This document shows positions 10,368-19,349 of a DNA stretch of 41,451 bases, piece by piece. The DNA is from Gammaproteobacteria bacterium RIFCSPLOWO2_02_FULL_57_10 (GTDB taxonomy: Bacteria > Pseudomonadota > Gammaproteobacteria > Pseudomonadales > Pseudohongiellaceae), in assembly GCA_001802565.1 (NCBI GenBank), contig MGYS01000090.1:112220-153670 (forward strand). The letters run 5' to 3'. Both the position numbers and the translations under genes were made by a program. Every line of letters starts with the position of its first letter. Position 1 is the first letter of the stretch. Below the pieces are notes generated by a model, which was not told where the DNA came from, searched no databases, and worked only from the letters and a program-made list of their open reading frames with translations.

Positions 10368-12809
10368 CTATTCATAGCGTAGTGAATCTACAGGATTCCG
10401 ATTTGCCGTTTGATATGACTGCCCAGCGATAGTCAGTAATGCCACAGTTGCGCAAATGCCAACGGCTATTACGAATATCACCACGTCAATCGATACACGA
10501 TAATCAATATAAAAACCCTGCTGCCATCTCACAAAGGTAAGGTACGCCAGAATTGAGGCTACAACTGCGGCCACGGAAAGGGCGATCAGTATGCCTCTGA
10601 CCAACAAGAGAATAATTTGCGATGTGGAAGCACCAAGCACTTTCCTGATCCCTATTTCCTTCGTGCGTCGTTGTGTCATGAGGGAAGAAAGACCAAGCAG
10701 GCCCATGCAGGAGATGAAAACACATAGCGCGGCAAACACGCCCATCAGCTTCATCTGGCGTGCTTGGGACTCATATAGCGAATCCAGGTAGTCACTTAGG
10801 TGCCAGAATTCGTAAGGATGGACGGGATCAATATCCTCCATAATCTGGCGCAGAGAATCCACAACGTCTGCCACATTTCCGTCGACAGCTACTGTCAAGT
10901 AACGATACTGCAGCGCACGATCCGACGGAGGGCTGCGACCAAAGTCAGCATTGTCTTGAAACATCAGCAGGGGTTCAATCTGTCTGCCCAAATCATGAAA
11001 ATTGAAGTCCCTGACGACACCGATCACGGAGTAATCGTTGTTCCTGAGCCGTAATCTCTTTCCTATCGGTTCACTCCAACCCATTTCTCGTACCGCAGTT
11101 TCGTTCACCAGGACAGGAAGAACAGAAGCACTCTGATAGGAATCCGAGAAACCTCTGCCATGCAGTATCTGCAGACCCATGACGTCAATGTACGCGGAAT
11201 CAAACGACAGCATTCTGAATGGTGCGGTCTGAAGAACTCCTGAGCTGCTCTCTACCTCGACAAGGTACAGATCATCCATTTGCCCAGGAATTGATCGGCT
11301 TAGAGCAGTACCGGAAATATTTCCGTTAACACCAAGTCTGCTTTCAATCTCAGGAAGTCGTTCTATTGCATCAGCGCCACGCAAGGGAACCACAACTCTA
11401 TTGTCCTTGATAAAACCCAAATCCTGGGTATGGATGAACTGCATCTGGTTGAACATTAGTAACGAACAGGCTATGACGCCAATAGATATGGTTAGCTGCA
11501 CGATAACAAGGAACTGTCGAAGCCATACCGATTGCCGCCCCTGTTTACCAGCAGAGTCCCTCAAGCTGGTCGCAGGAGCGAGAGACGAAAGGTAGAAAGC
11601 TGGATAACTGCCTGCCACTATTCCTAGAATCATCGTCGCAAGAAATACTGTTGCCACTGAATTAATACTGATCGTGGTGATCAGTGATATCTCCTTTCCC
11701 AGCAACGTACTTATAGGGGTTATCTCAAGCAGCACCTGGGCAATTATCCAGCCTGCAATAACTCCGCAGAATGCGAAAAACAGCGATTCGCCGACAAATT
11801 GCGCAATCAGAGTGCTCTTCTCCGCTCCCAGGGTCTTTCGAACACCAATTTCCCTTGATCGCTTCAGTGCTCTGGCTATAGCCAGATTGATATAGTTGAT
11901 AACTGAAACGAACAAGGCAAACAGTCCAATAGCTATCAGCAAGTAAACATACAACCGATGCACTCCGGAGCTGCTGCCGCTTGTGTCTGAGAAAAAATGA
12001 ACTGAGGCGAGAGGCTCCAACTGCAGTCGCATGGTTGATGACAACTCTCTCCCTTTCTCTGCCATATAACGCGCCCAAAAATCGTCGTAGATGGAGGAAA
12101 AGTTGTCAGAGTTGTAACCGTCTGGAAGTAGCAAATAGGTGTAAGCTCCGAGATCCCAAAGGGCATCTCCGATTCGTGATGAATCAACAACGCCGGTCGA
12201 CAAGCGGTGATATGAAAGTAGTACGTCGTATTGCAGATGCGAATTCTCTGGCAGATCTTCAAATACCAGAGAAACGCGAAAAGAGTCGAGATCCGTGGTG
12301 ACAATTTTTCCTATTGGGTCTTCATTTCCGAAGAAGGTTCTGGCAAACGAGTGGCTGATCGCAATGGCGTCCGGCGATGACAATGCGGTAACTGGATCGC
12401 CTTCCATAATGCTGTGCGTGAATACCTCAAATACCTTTTCATCTGCAAAAAAGACATCGTCTTGATAATGAACAGTGTCCCCATAGCGAAAAACGGTGGG
12501 AGAGGTCGGTAACGCCCTGAATCGCACATACTCCTGTATTTCCGGGTAGTCACGTTTCAACAGAGGCCCCAAGGCGAACGAACTTTCAGCGAATCTCTCA
12601 ACTGACCCCTGATTCTCCACCTGACTGGTCACACGATAAACGCGCTCATGCAGAACATTATGTTGATCATAGCTAAGCTCGGTGTATAGGTAACTTGCAA
12701 GTATCAAACATGCGCCTATGCTTAATGCGAGACCGAGGATATTGATTACCGTATAAGTTTTTTCTCGCAAGGCGTTGCGGATAATAATAGTCAAATAGCC
12801 GCTATTCAT
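10368..12809 (-). CDS. MacB/FtsX-type ABC transporter permease (permease 2)
   Basis: 813 aa; ALKRSREIGVRKTLGAE, MTQRRTKEIGIRKVLGAS, C-term NPVDSLRYE. Confidence 0.92.
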   Translation of the reverse strand: MNSGYLTIIIRNALREKTYTVINILGLALSIGACLILASYLYTELSYDQHNVLHERVYRVTSQVENQGSVERFAESSFALGPLLKRDYPEIQEYVRFRALPTSPTVFRYGDTVHYQDDVFFADEKVFEVFTHSIMEGDPVTALSSPDAIAISHSFARTFFGNEDPIGKIVTTDLDSFRVSLVFEDLPENSHLQYDVLLSYHRLSTGVVDSSRIGDALWDLGAYTYLLLPDGYNSDNFSSIYDDFWARYMAEKGRELSSTMRLQLEPLASVHFFSDTSGSSSGVHRLYVYLLIAIGLFALFVSVINYINLAIARALKRSREIGVRKTLGAEKSTLIAQFVGESLFFAFCGVIAGWIIAQVLLEITPISTLLGKEISLITTISINSVATVFLATMILGIVAGSYPAFYLSSLAPATSLRDSAGKQGRQSVWLRQFLVIVQLTISIGVIACSLLMFNQMQFIHTQDLGFIKDNRVVVPLRGADAIERLPEIESRLGVNGNISGTALSRSIPGQMDDLYLVEVESSSGVLQTAPFRMLSFDSAYIDVMGLQILHGRGFSDSYQSASVLPVLVNETAVREMGWSEPIGKRLRLRNNDYSVIGVVRDFNFHDLGRQIEPLLMFQDNADFGRSPPSDRALQYRYLTVAVDGNVADVVDSLRQIMEDIDPVHPYEFWHLSDYLDSLYESQARQMKLMGVFAALCVFISCMGLLGLSSLMTQRRTKEIGIRKVLGASTSQIILLLVRGILIALSVAAVVASILAYLTFVRWQQGFYIDYRVSIDVVIFVIAVGICATVALLTIAGQSYQTANRNPVDSLRYE

Positions 12810-12878
12810 TTGTATATCGCTCGTTATAAGTCCACAGAGAAGCTAGGGTATCGGCGTTTTGGTATGACTCGGCACCTC

Positions 12879-13556
12879 TCAACTATCTGTCTCACTCACA
12901 ATCCGTCCGTCCAACACCCGCACTATTCGTTTTCCCACTGCCGCATCCTCCGGCGAATGCGTCACCATCACAATCGTTGTGCCCTCGTCATTCAGCTTGC
13001 TCAGAATATTCATCACCTCCGCCCCATGCTCACTGTCCAGATTACCCGTCGGCTCGTCCGCAAGAATCATGTTCGGCGAATTCACAATCGCGCGCGCCAC
13101 CGCGACACGTTGTTGCTGTCCTCCTGAAAGCTGCTGCGGAAAATGCTTCATGCGATGCGCCATGTTCATCTTGTCGAGCACCGCTTCCACTTTCTTCTTG
13201 CGCTCGGGGGCAGGTGTCTTCGTGTAGATCAGCGGCAGCTCCACATTCTCGTACACGGTGAGTTCGTCAATCAGGTTGAAACTCTGGAACACGAAACCGA
13301 TGTTCTGCTTGCGCAGCATCGCGCGCTGGCGCTCCGAGTAGGACGACACTTCCTCGCCGAGAAACCAGTACTTGCCGCCATCGGGATTGTCGATCAGGCC
13401 GAGGATGTTCAGCAGCGTGGACTTGCCGCAACCGGACGGACCCATGATAGAGGTGAACTCGCCCTTCTCGATGGTGAGGTTGATGGAGTCCAACGCGGTG
13501 GTCTCCACTTCGTCGGTGCGGAAGAGTTTGGAGAGACCTTCGGTTCTGATGATCAT
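12879..13556 (-). CDS. MacB/LolD-type ABC transporter ATP-binding protein (copy A); start reassigned to 13556
   Basis: Walker A GPSGCGKST, signature LSGGQQQRVAVARA, Walker B MILADEPTG. ORF track opens at 13673, but ATG at 13556 (MIIRTEGLSKLF) matches copy B and lies downstream of the predicted sigma-54 TSS (~13658). Confidence 0.93.
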   Translation of the reverse strand: MIIRTEGLSKLFRTDEVETTALDSINLTIEKGEFTSIMGPSGCGKSTLLNILGLIDNPDGGKYWFLGEEVSSYSERQRAMLRKQNIGFVFQSFNLIDELTVYENVELPLIYTKTPAPERKKKVEAVLDKMNMAHRMKHFPQQLSGGQQQRVAVARAIVNSPNMILADEPTGNLDSEHGAEVMNILSKLNDEGTTIVMVTHSPEDAAVGKRIVRVLDGRIVSETDS

Positions 13557-13668
13557 CGTTGTTCCTTCTGTGAACAGATTGAAAGCCCCGGGTCGACCAG
13601 GGGGGACCAGTAGACCCGGAGGATACGCCGAAGAGGACAGTGCCGCATACAACGTATGACTCATGTGG

Positions 13669-13684
13669 AGCATGGTTTGTGCCA
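13669..13684 (-). promoter_or_regulatory. Sigma-54 (-24/-12) promoter of the ATPase-permease-permease-adaptor operon
   Basis: Minus strand TGGCAC-AAACC-ATGCT versus consensus TGGCACGNNNNTTGCW; GG/GC spacing correct; predicted TSS ~13658, 5' of ATG 13556. Confidence 0.75.
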
Positions 13685-13746
13685 GTCGGTCTTTTCATTG
13701 CAAATCAATCAACTACAGATGATGGCGAATGATGAGGCAATAGAAG

Positions 13747-13763
13747 CGTTTCACATTGGGACA
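13747..13763. promoter_or_regulatory. Predicted response-regulator binding site (UAS)
   Basis: CGTTTCACATTGGGACA; fits yGTwyCAnnnTGraACr palindrome; centre about -97 from predicted TSS. Confidence 0.55.
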
Positions 13764-13770
13764 GGGCGAA

Positions 13771-13787
13771 CGTATCAGAATGGAACA
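13771..13787. promoter_or_regulatory. Predicted response-regulator binding site (UAS)
   Basis: CGTATCAGAATGGAACA; on the minus strand shares TGTTCCATTCTGA with the site at 19288-19304; centre about -121. Confidence 0.6.
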
Positions 13788-14031
13788 GTTTGCACGCTCG
13801 ATTACTACGGTAGCTTCTGGGCCTTTGGCAGACTTCGGTCCCAGCGACTATACTGACCGGACTGCCAACATTTTCCGCAGGCTTACCGCTTGGATACAAC
13901 AAAGCCGTAAAAAACCCGATTTCCAACAAAACAAAGCCATAAAATATCAAACAAGATGATAAAACATGATTGTTAAATATCGTTTTTTCCTGTAATTTGC
14001 CTTTTATCACACTCGCCAGTCTCATTGAATC

Positions 14032-15426
14032 ATGCCTAATACACTGAAAAGAAAGGAATTTTCAGACCTCTCCCGGTGGTCAGACAGCTCCTCGCGCAAG
14101 CCTCTGATCATCCGAGGCGCGCGGCAGGTGGGGAAATCCACGCTTGTGCGTCAATTTTCAACTCTGAGCAACCTGTCTTTGCTGGAAATCAATTTCGAGC
14201 GTAATCCTGAATTCCGGGAAGTTTTCGCCACAAATGACCCCTTGCAGATACTGAGCGCGTTGCACGTGCTGACCGGCCGGAAGGCAACGGCGGGCAGTAG
14301 CCTGCTGTTTCTGGACGAAATCCAGGCTTCGCCGGAAGCCCTCGCGGCACTGCGTTATTTCCACGAGGAGCTACCCGCGTTACACGTGATCGCCGCCGGA
14401 TCTCTGCTGGAATTCACTCTCGCAGACGCGCAGTTCTCCATGCCAGTCGGTCGCATTGAATATTTCCATCTCGGCCCCATGCAGTTCGAGGACTTTGTTG
14501 AAGCCATGGGGCATCCCGAACTGGTGAGCTATCTGCAGAATCTGTCGCTGGAAGATATTCGCAAAGGTGCCATGTTGAAGCCGATTCACGAAAAATGCAT
14601 GAATCTGCTCAAACAATACTGGGTGACAGGAGGGCTTCCCGAAGCGGTTGCCCGCTACGCAACTACTTTGGATTTCAGCGAAGTGGTGAAAGTGCAACGC
14701 GGCATCGTCGACACTTATCGAGACGACTTCAACAAGTACAGCCACGGCAACCTGAATCGGCTGGTGCAACTGGTCTTCGATCAGTTGCCGGTCATGGTCG
14801 GGCGAAAATTCAAGTACTCCCACGTCAGTCGCGACCATCGTGCTGCGGAGCTTGAAGCCGCCTTGCAACAACTTTGCATGGCGCGGATTGCCACGAAAGT
14901 ATTCCACACTTCCGGTAACGGAGTGCCACTTGCCGCCGAGGTGAATCACCGTGCCTTCAAGACCCTGTATCTCGACATCGGCCTGATGTGCGCAGCATTG
15001 CAGTTGAATGTGCTTGATCTCAACAAAGCGGATATCAACCTGATCAACAACGGCGCGCTTGCCGAACAATTCATCGGACAGCAATTGATGTACAGCGGGG
15101 CGCCCCATGAAACACCTGCTCTGTACTACTGGATGCGTGAAGTCACCAACGCGGCAGCGGAACTGGACTATCTGATGACGCAGGGCCCGCATGTCATCCC
15201 CGTGGAAATCAAGTCAGGCACCACGGGTACGCTGAAATCCCTGCATCAGTTTCTAAGCGAAAAGAAACGCGATTTTGCGGTACGATTCAACGCAGACCTT
15301 CCCTCTCTCTTGAGCGACTCCAGAAAACTGACCGATGGCAATAACGTCCATTACGCGCTCCTTTCTCTGCCGCTTTATCTGGTCAATCAGGCTCCGCGTC
15401 TGATTCGTGCGAGCCTGTCCAATTGA
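14032..15426 (+). CDS. AAA family ATPase with DUF4143 C-terminal domain
   Basis: 464 aa; N-terminal 'KPLIIRGARQVGKSTLVRQF' Walker A, 'LLFLDEIQASP' Walker B, C-terminal 'ELDYLMTQGPHVIPVEIKSG' nuclease-like motif typical of AAA_14/DUF4143. Confidence 0.9.
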   Translation: MPNTLKRKEFSDLSRWSDSSSRKPLIIRGARQVGKSTLVRQFSTLSNLSLLEINFERNPEFREVFATNDPLQILSALHVLTGRKATAGSSLLFLDEIQASPEALAALRYFHEELPALHVIAAGSLLEFTLADAQFSMPVGRIEYFHLGPMQFEDFVEAMGHPELVSYLQNLSLEDIRKGAMLKPIHEKCMNLLKQYWVTGGLPEAVARYATTLDFSEVVKVQRGIVDTYRDDFNKYSHGNLNRLVQLVFDQLPVMVGRKFKYSHVSRDHRAAELEAALQQLCMARIATKVFHTSGNGVPLAAEVNHRAFKTLYLDIGLMCAALQLNVLDLNKADINLINNGALAEQFIGQQLMYSGAPHETPALYYWMREVTNAAAELDYLMTQGPHVIPVEIKSGTTGTLKSLHQFLSEKKRDFAVRFNADLPSLLSDSRKLTDGNNVHYALLSLPLYLVNQAPRLIRASLSN

Positions 15427-15438
15427 ATGTCCAGAATT

Positions 15439-15774
15439 TTACTCGTAGCGTAGAGAAAGCACCGGATTCAGATTCGCAATTCTTGCGCACTGAATAACGA
15501 CGGTCAGGATCGCCAGCAGAATCATCACAAGGGTGACCAATATATAGTTGGCAGCGGAAAATATGGCTTGAGAAGAGAAACCCGCATAGAACATGTCGAT
15601 GAAAAGATACGCGAAGGGCCAGGCTACAAGACATGACACCAGCACCGGCCTGAGAAAATCCCAAGTCAGTAACAGAACAATGGAAATGGCTCTGGCTCCA
15701 AGGATCTTTCGTATCCCGACCTCCTTGGTGCGCTTCGTCGTCGAGTAATACGCCAGTGCGAACAATCCTCATGA
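15439..15774 (-). pseudogene. C-terminal remnant of a MacB/FtsX-type ABC permease
   Basis: Encodes only GLFALAYYSTTKRTKEVGIRKILGA...NPVLSLRYE, the last ~110 aa of this permease family; in-frame TGA immediately upstream of GLFALA and no recognisable permease sequence before it. Confidence 0.85.
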
Positions 15775-15831
15775 AATTTAGACCGAGAATCTATCCTCGA
15801 GTGCCAGAAGACAGGACAGTGGAAAACGCAG

Positions 15832-16518
15832 TTACCCAGGGGTGTCCTCAACCCCTTTCTTGGCAAGAAGATTGCGGCTGAAAATCAATCCGCCCACTAC
15901 GCATGTGGCAACGGCAATGACTGGCATGACAAACGTGATAACGAAGGGATCGTCACCAAAATCGAAAAACCAGCCTATGAGCACGAGCACTGTGGCGACC
16001 ATTGTCCACAGAGGCCAGATGATCATGATGAAAATGGAATATCGCAGTTTGGTGAGCCCTGCCCCATAGGAAAGCAGTTCCGGCATGGGGAGGAAGGCGA
16101 TGGCTGCGTGAAAAAACCCTTTCGGCGTTTCAACCTTTTCCACGATGTGTGCAAAAAGACTCCCTTGCTTGTGTGCAATGAAGCGCTCGATGAACGCCTG
16201 CCCAAACAGTCGGCTGATCCAGAATGCAGTCGTGAATCCAATGAGATCTCCTATCGCCACGTAGGCGAGCCCTGGCCACAGCCCAAAGAGCAAGCCGACA
16301 AGCGGATACACTGCTGCGCCGGTAAAAGGGATCACTATGATGGTCAATGCCTTCAATGCGATGAAAGCCAGTGGAATCCAGGGACCGGCGCGCTCCACCC
16401 ATGCCTTGAGCACGTCTATATCGAGTAAAAATGAAAGCACGAATAGAACAAGAATCAGGATACTGATCTTTACTAAATTGAGTTCTTTTTTTTGCATGAT
16501 CTCTGTCATGTCTGGCAT
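15832..16518 (-). CDS. TVP38/TMEM64 (VTT/DedA-like) family membrane protein
   Basis: 228 aa, multi-TM; 'IVIPFTGAAVYPLVGLLFGLWPGLAYVAIGDLIGFTTAFWISRLFG'. Confidence 0.88.
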   Translation of the reverse strand: MPDMTEIMQKKELNLVKISILILVLFVLSFLLDIDVLKAWVERAGPWIPLAFIALKALTIIVIPFTGAAVYPLVGLLFGLWPGLAYVAIGDLIGFTTAFWISRLFGQAFIERFIAHKQGSLFAHIVEKVETPKGFFHAAIAFLPMPELLSYGAGLTKLRYSIFIMIIWPLWTMVATVLVLIGWFFDFGDDPFVITFVMPVIAVATCVVGGLIFSRNLLAKKGVEDTPG

Positions 16519-16694
16519 TGTACAAGATTAGTACGCTCGTTCAAGTAATGAACGATGTGTGAACTTAGAATAAATGTACTGTCCGCAGTATAGATTTCAT
16601 GAATAGGCGCTTAAATGGTGTGAATATGGGCAGATATCACTTTTTCATTTTAAACAAAGTGTTGGCAGCATAAGTCAACCGATTCAAGCAACAC

Positions 16695-16711
16695 TGTACC
16701 GTTATGAAACG
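16695..16711. promoter_or_regulatory. Predicted response-regulator binding site (UAS)
   Basis: TGTACCGTTATGAAACG; centre about -118 from predicted TSS 16821; 22 bp start-to-start from the next site. Confidence 0.55.
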
Positions 16712-16716
16712 CGCAC

Positions 16717-16733
16717 TGTTTCAGTTCAGAACA
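16717..16733. promoter_or_regulatory. Predicted response-regulator binding site (UAS)
   Basis: TGTTTCAGTTCAGAACA inside the larger inverted repeat ACTGTT-N9-AACAGT; centre about -96. Confidence 0.6.
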
Positions 16734-16794
16734 GTAATGCATGATTTTCCGGTTCTGCCTCGCCCAACGGCTTAATTTAAAACAGGTTTGTGAT

Positions 16795-16810
16795 TGGCGT
16801 GGATATTGCG
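16795..16810 (+). promoter_or_regulatory. Sigma-54 (-24/-12) promoter upstream of the permease at 16851
   Basis: TGGCGTGGATATTGCG; GG/GC spacing correct and the TTGC -12 element matches; predicted TSS ~16821. Confidence 0.75.
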
Positions 16811-16850
16811 ACAGATGGGTATCTACCAGATCCCATCAAGAGGACACCCG

Positions 16851-19241
16851 ATGAATTTCACCAGACAACTGTGGCGACAGTTCAAGGCCGACAAGACATT
16901 GTCGGCGATCAACATAATCGGGCTGACAGTCGCGATCACCTGCGCGCTGGTGATATTCAACTACGTCAGTTATCACTTGTCATTCGACAAATTCCACCGG
17001 GACTCAGACAGGATTCATCGTCTGTTGACGCTGGACACCAATCAGCCTGAGCTCCCTCCGTCCACCATGACCACGAATGCACTGGTTCCCGCTATCCGCG
17101 AAGCGATTCCCGAGGTGGAGGCGATCACGCGGTTCATGTATTCGTTGTCGGTTGTATTCCGGCTCGAAGACCGGGTGCATGTCCTGGACTCGGCGTTCCT
17201 GGCGGACCCGGAATTCTTCCAGGTGTTCAGCTTTCCACTGAAAAACGGAGTAAGCGGTGAGATTCTGGATGAACCCAACACGGTGATTCTGTCGCAAAGG
17301 TTTGCGACTCAGATGTTTGGAGACGAGGAACCTGTCGGAAAGAATCTGCGGGTGTTCAACACCCGTGATATGCGGGTGATTGGAATTCTTGAAGATATTC
17401 CGGCCAATTCGCACTTGCAGACCGACGCCATCATCTCCATTCGAGCTGATCCGAATCTGAATACAGAGAGGATGGAAGCCATGCAGAATTCCTGGTTGAC
17501 CATTTTCATGAATGCCTATCTGAAACTGCATGACGGGAGTGATCCTGCAGTGGTTGAGGAAAAGATCAAGCAGCTGATGCGAGAGCGTGAAGAGTCGGGC
17601 TATATAACGACAGAGATGCAATCACTTCACGATATACATCTGCACTCGTCCAACCTCGGCCCCTTTGCGCCGGATGCGGGAAAGGAAGACGTTCGCAAGA
17701 TCTTCGTCCTGATAAGTGTTGCCATCTTGCTGCTGGTGATCGCTGTCTGCAACTTCATCAATCTTGCAACCGCGCGGGCTGTCTCGCGAGCGAAGGAGGT
17801 CGGGGTTCGCAAGATTGCGGGCGCGCATCGCTGGCAGCTCGCTGGACAATTCTTTGCAGAATCCCTGGCATTGATAGCTGTCGCCAGCGCCCTCAGTCTT
17901 TGTCTGGTTGAAGTGCTGTCGCCGTGGATATCAATCGCGGGAATCGAACATCCGCTGGTCTATCTTTTCTCCGATGCGACGAGGGTGCTGATCGCCTTCA
18001 GTAGTCTGACTGCTGTGGCTTTTCTGGCAGCGTTCTATCCTGCGATTGTCCTGAGCTCCCAGAGAACCAGTGCCGCATTGAAAGGCAACTACGCGAAGAG
18101 CGCGACAGGGACAGCGACACGGAAATCGCTGATCGTGGTGCAGTTCACGATCTCCACCGCCGTGATGATCGTGTTGCTGGTCATCAATGCCCAGATTGGG
18201 TTTCTGCAGGATCAGGATCTTGGTTTTGAACCCGAAGGTCTGGTGCATGTCGATTTCAGCGACTCATCGATGTGGCAACAGTATGATGTGCTGGCGAATG
18301 AGCTGAACAACATCCCGCAGATTGAATCATTCACCACCAGCAGCTTTCTGCCAAGCCAGGGCGACTGGGGCAAAAGTGAGTTCGCATCGCTGGAAGGTGC
18401 TCGCGCAGGCTCCGGGGTGCTGGTGAATACGGCCGAAGTGAATGCGTCCTTCCTGCGCACCTACAGTACCAGCCTGCTGATGGGACAGGACTTCAACGAC
18501 GACATGGCCAATTCCGAGCTGAACCCTGTCATCGTGAATCAGGCCGCTGTCGCTCTCTATCAATGGAGTGACACCCCAATTGGAAAAACGCTGCGCATGC
18601 GTGATGGCACCGACCACACCATTGTGGGAGTAACGGAAGATGTGCGGTTTGGTGGACTGCAGAACGTTGTAGAGCCACTGGTCTTGCACTACCAGCAAGA
18701 GGCAACCTGGGTACTGGCCGTACGAATGGGTCCGGAGAACTTGGCGACAGGCCTGGCTGCGCTGCAGGCGGCGTGGGAGAAGGTCTATCCGGAATATCAG
18801 TTCGAGTACGGCATGCTCAGCGACAACATTGCAGGATTGCTCGGTGAGCAGGTGGAGTTTGCCGCGCAGCTCTTCCAGTCGACGTTCATTGCGATATTCA
18901 TTGCATGTCTGGGGTTGTATGGACATGCCGTGTTCAGTGCCCACCAGAACGCCAGGGAAGTGGGTATTCGGAAAGTCTTTGGCGCAACTGCCACCGACAT
19001 TCTGCAGTTGCTGGTCAAGGATTATGGCGTCCTGATACTGATCGCCAACGCGATTGCCTGGCCGATAGCACTCTACCTTTTGAATCTGTGGTTATCGGAA
19101 TTCAGCGAGCGGATTGATGCAGATATCTGGTACTTCGTGCAGGCAGCGCTGATCATCGTTTCAATCGCGGCGCTCACCGTATCGGTCAAAATGAAGCAGG
19201 TGATGGGGACCAACCCTGTCAAAGTGTTGCGCTACGAGTGA
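16851..19241 (+). CDS. MacB/FtsX-type ABC transporter permease (permease 3); start reassigned to 16851
   Basis: MNFTRQLWRQFKADKTLSAINIIGL..., ATARAVSRAKEVGVRKIAGAH, AHQNAREVGIRKVFGAT, NPVKVLRYE. ATG 16851 has an AGAGGA-like RBS; the ORF-track start at 16794 precedes the predicted TSS. Confidence 0.92.
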   Translation: MNFTRQLWRQFKADKTLSAINIIGLTVAITCALVIFNYVSYHLSFDKFHRDSDRIHRLLTLDTNQPELPPSTMTTNALVPAIREAIPEVEAITRFMYSLSVVFRLEDRVHVLDSAFLADPEFFQVFSFPLKNGVSGEILDEPNTVILSQRFATQMFGDEEPVGKNLRVFNTRDMRVIGILEDIPANSHLQTDAIISIRADPNLNTERMEAMQNSWLTIFMNAYLKLHDGSDPAVVEEKIKQLMREREESGYITTEMQSLHDIHLHSSNLGPFAPDAGKEDVRKIFVLISVAILLLVIAVCNFINLATARAVSRAKEVGVRKIAGAHRWQLAGQFFAESLALIAVASALSLCLVEVLSPWISIAGIEHPLVYLFSDATRVLIAFSSLTAVAFLAAFYPAIVLSSQRTSAALKGNYAKSATGTATRKSLIVVQFTISTAVMIVLLVINAQIGFLQDQDLGFEPEGLVHVDFSDSSMWQQYDVLANELNNIPQIESFTTSSFLPSQGDWGKSEFASLEGARAGSGVLVNTAEVNASFLRTYSTSLLMGQDFNDDMANSELNPVIVNQAAVALYQWSDTPIGKTLRMRDGTDHTIVGVTEDVRFGGLQNVVEPLVLHYQQEATWVLAVRMGPENLATGLAALQAAWEKVYPEYQFEYGMLSDNIAGLLGEQVEFAAQLFQSTFIAIFIACLGLYGHAVFSAHQNAREVGIRKVFGATATDILQLLVKDYGVLILIANAIAWPIALYLLNLWLSEFSERIDADIWYFVQAALIIVSIAALTVSVKMKQVMGTNPVKVLRYE

Positions 19242-19287
19242 CACGGTATCTCTCCATAGGAACCACATCGCCCACTCACCATTACAG

Positions 19288-19304
19288 TGTTCCATTCTGA
19301 AACA
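19288..19304. promoter_or_regulatory. Predicted response-regulator autoregulatory site
   Basis: TGTTCCATTCTGAAACA imperfect palindrome ending 2 bp before the predicted -24 element of the regulator gene. Confidence 0.6.
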
Positions 19305-19306
19305 AT

Positions 19307-19322
19307 CGGCGCTAGCATTGCC
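19307..19322 (+). promoter_or_regulatory. Sigma-54-like promoter of the response-regulator/kinase genes
   Basis: CGGCGCTAGCATTGCC; GGC and TTGC elements with correct spacing, two deviations in the -24 box; predicted TSS ~19333, ATG 19350. Confidence 0.6.
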
Positions 19323-19349
19323 CGATCACATTTCAGCAGGAACTCCATA

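Noticed and set aside
14380-15192. 270-aa minus-strand ORF opposite the AAA ATPase
   Set aside because: Antisense shadow of a well-supported AAA/DUF4143 gene; no family signature.
13860-16520. Insertion sequence or transposon around the DUF4143 ATPase
   Set aside because: No transposase, terminal inverted repeats or target-site duplication could be identified by eye; only the truncated permease suggests rearrangement.
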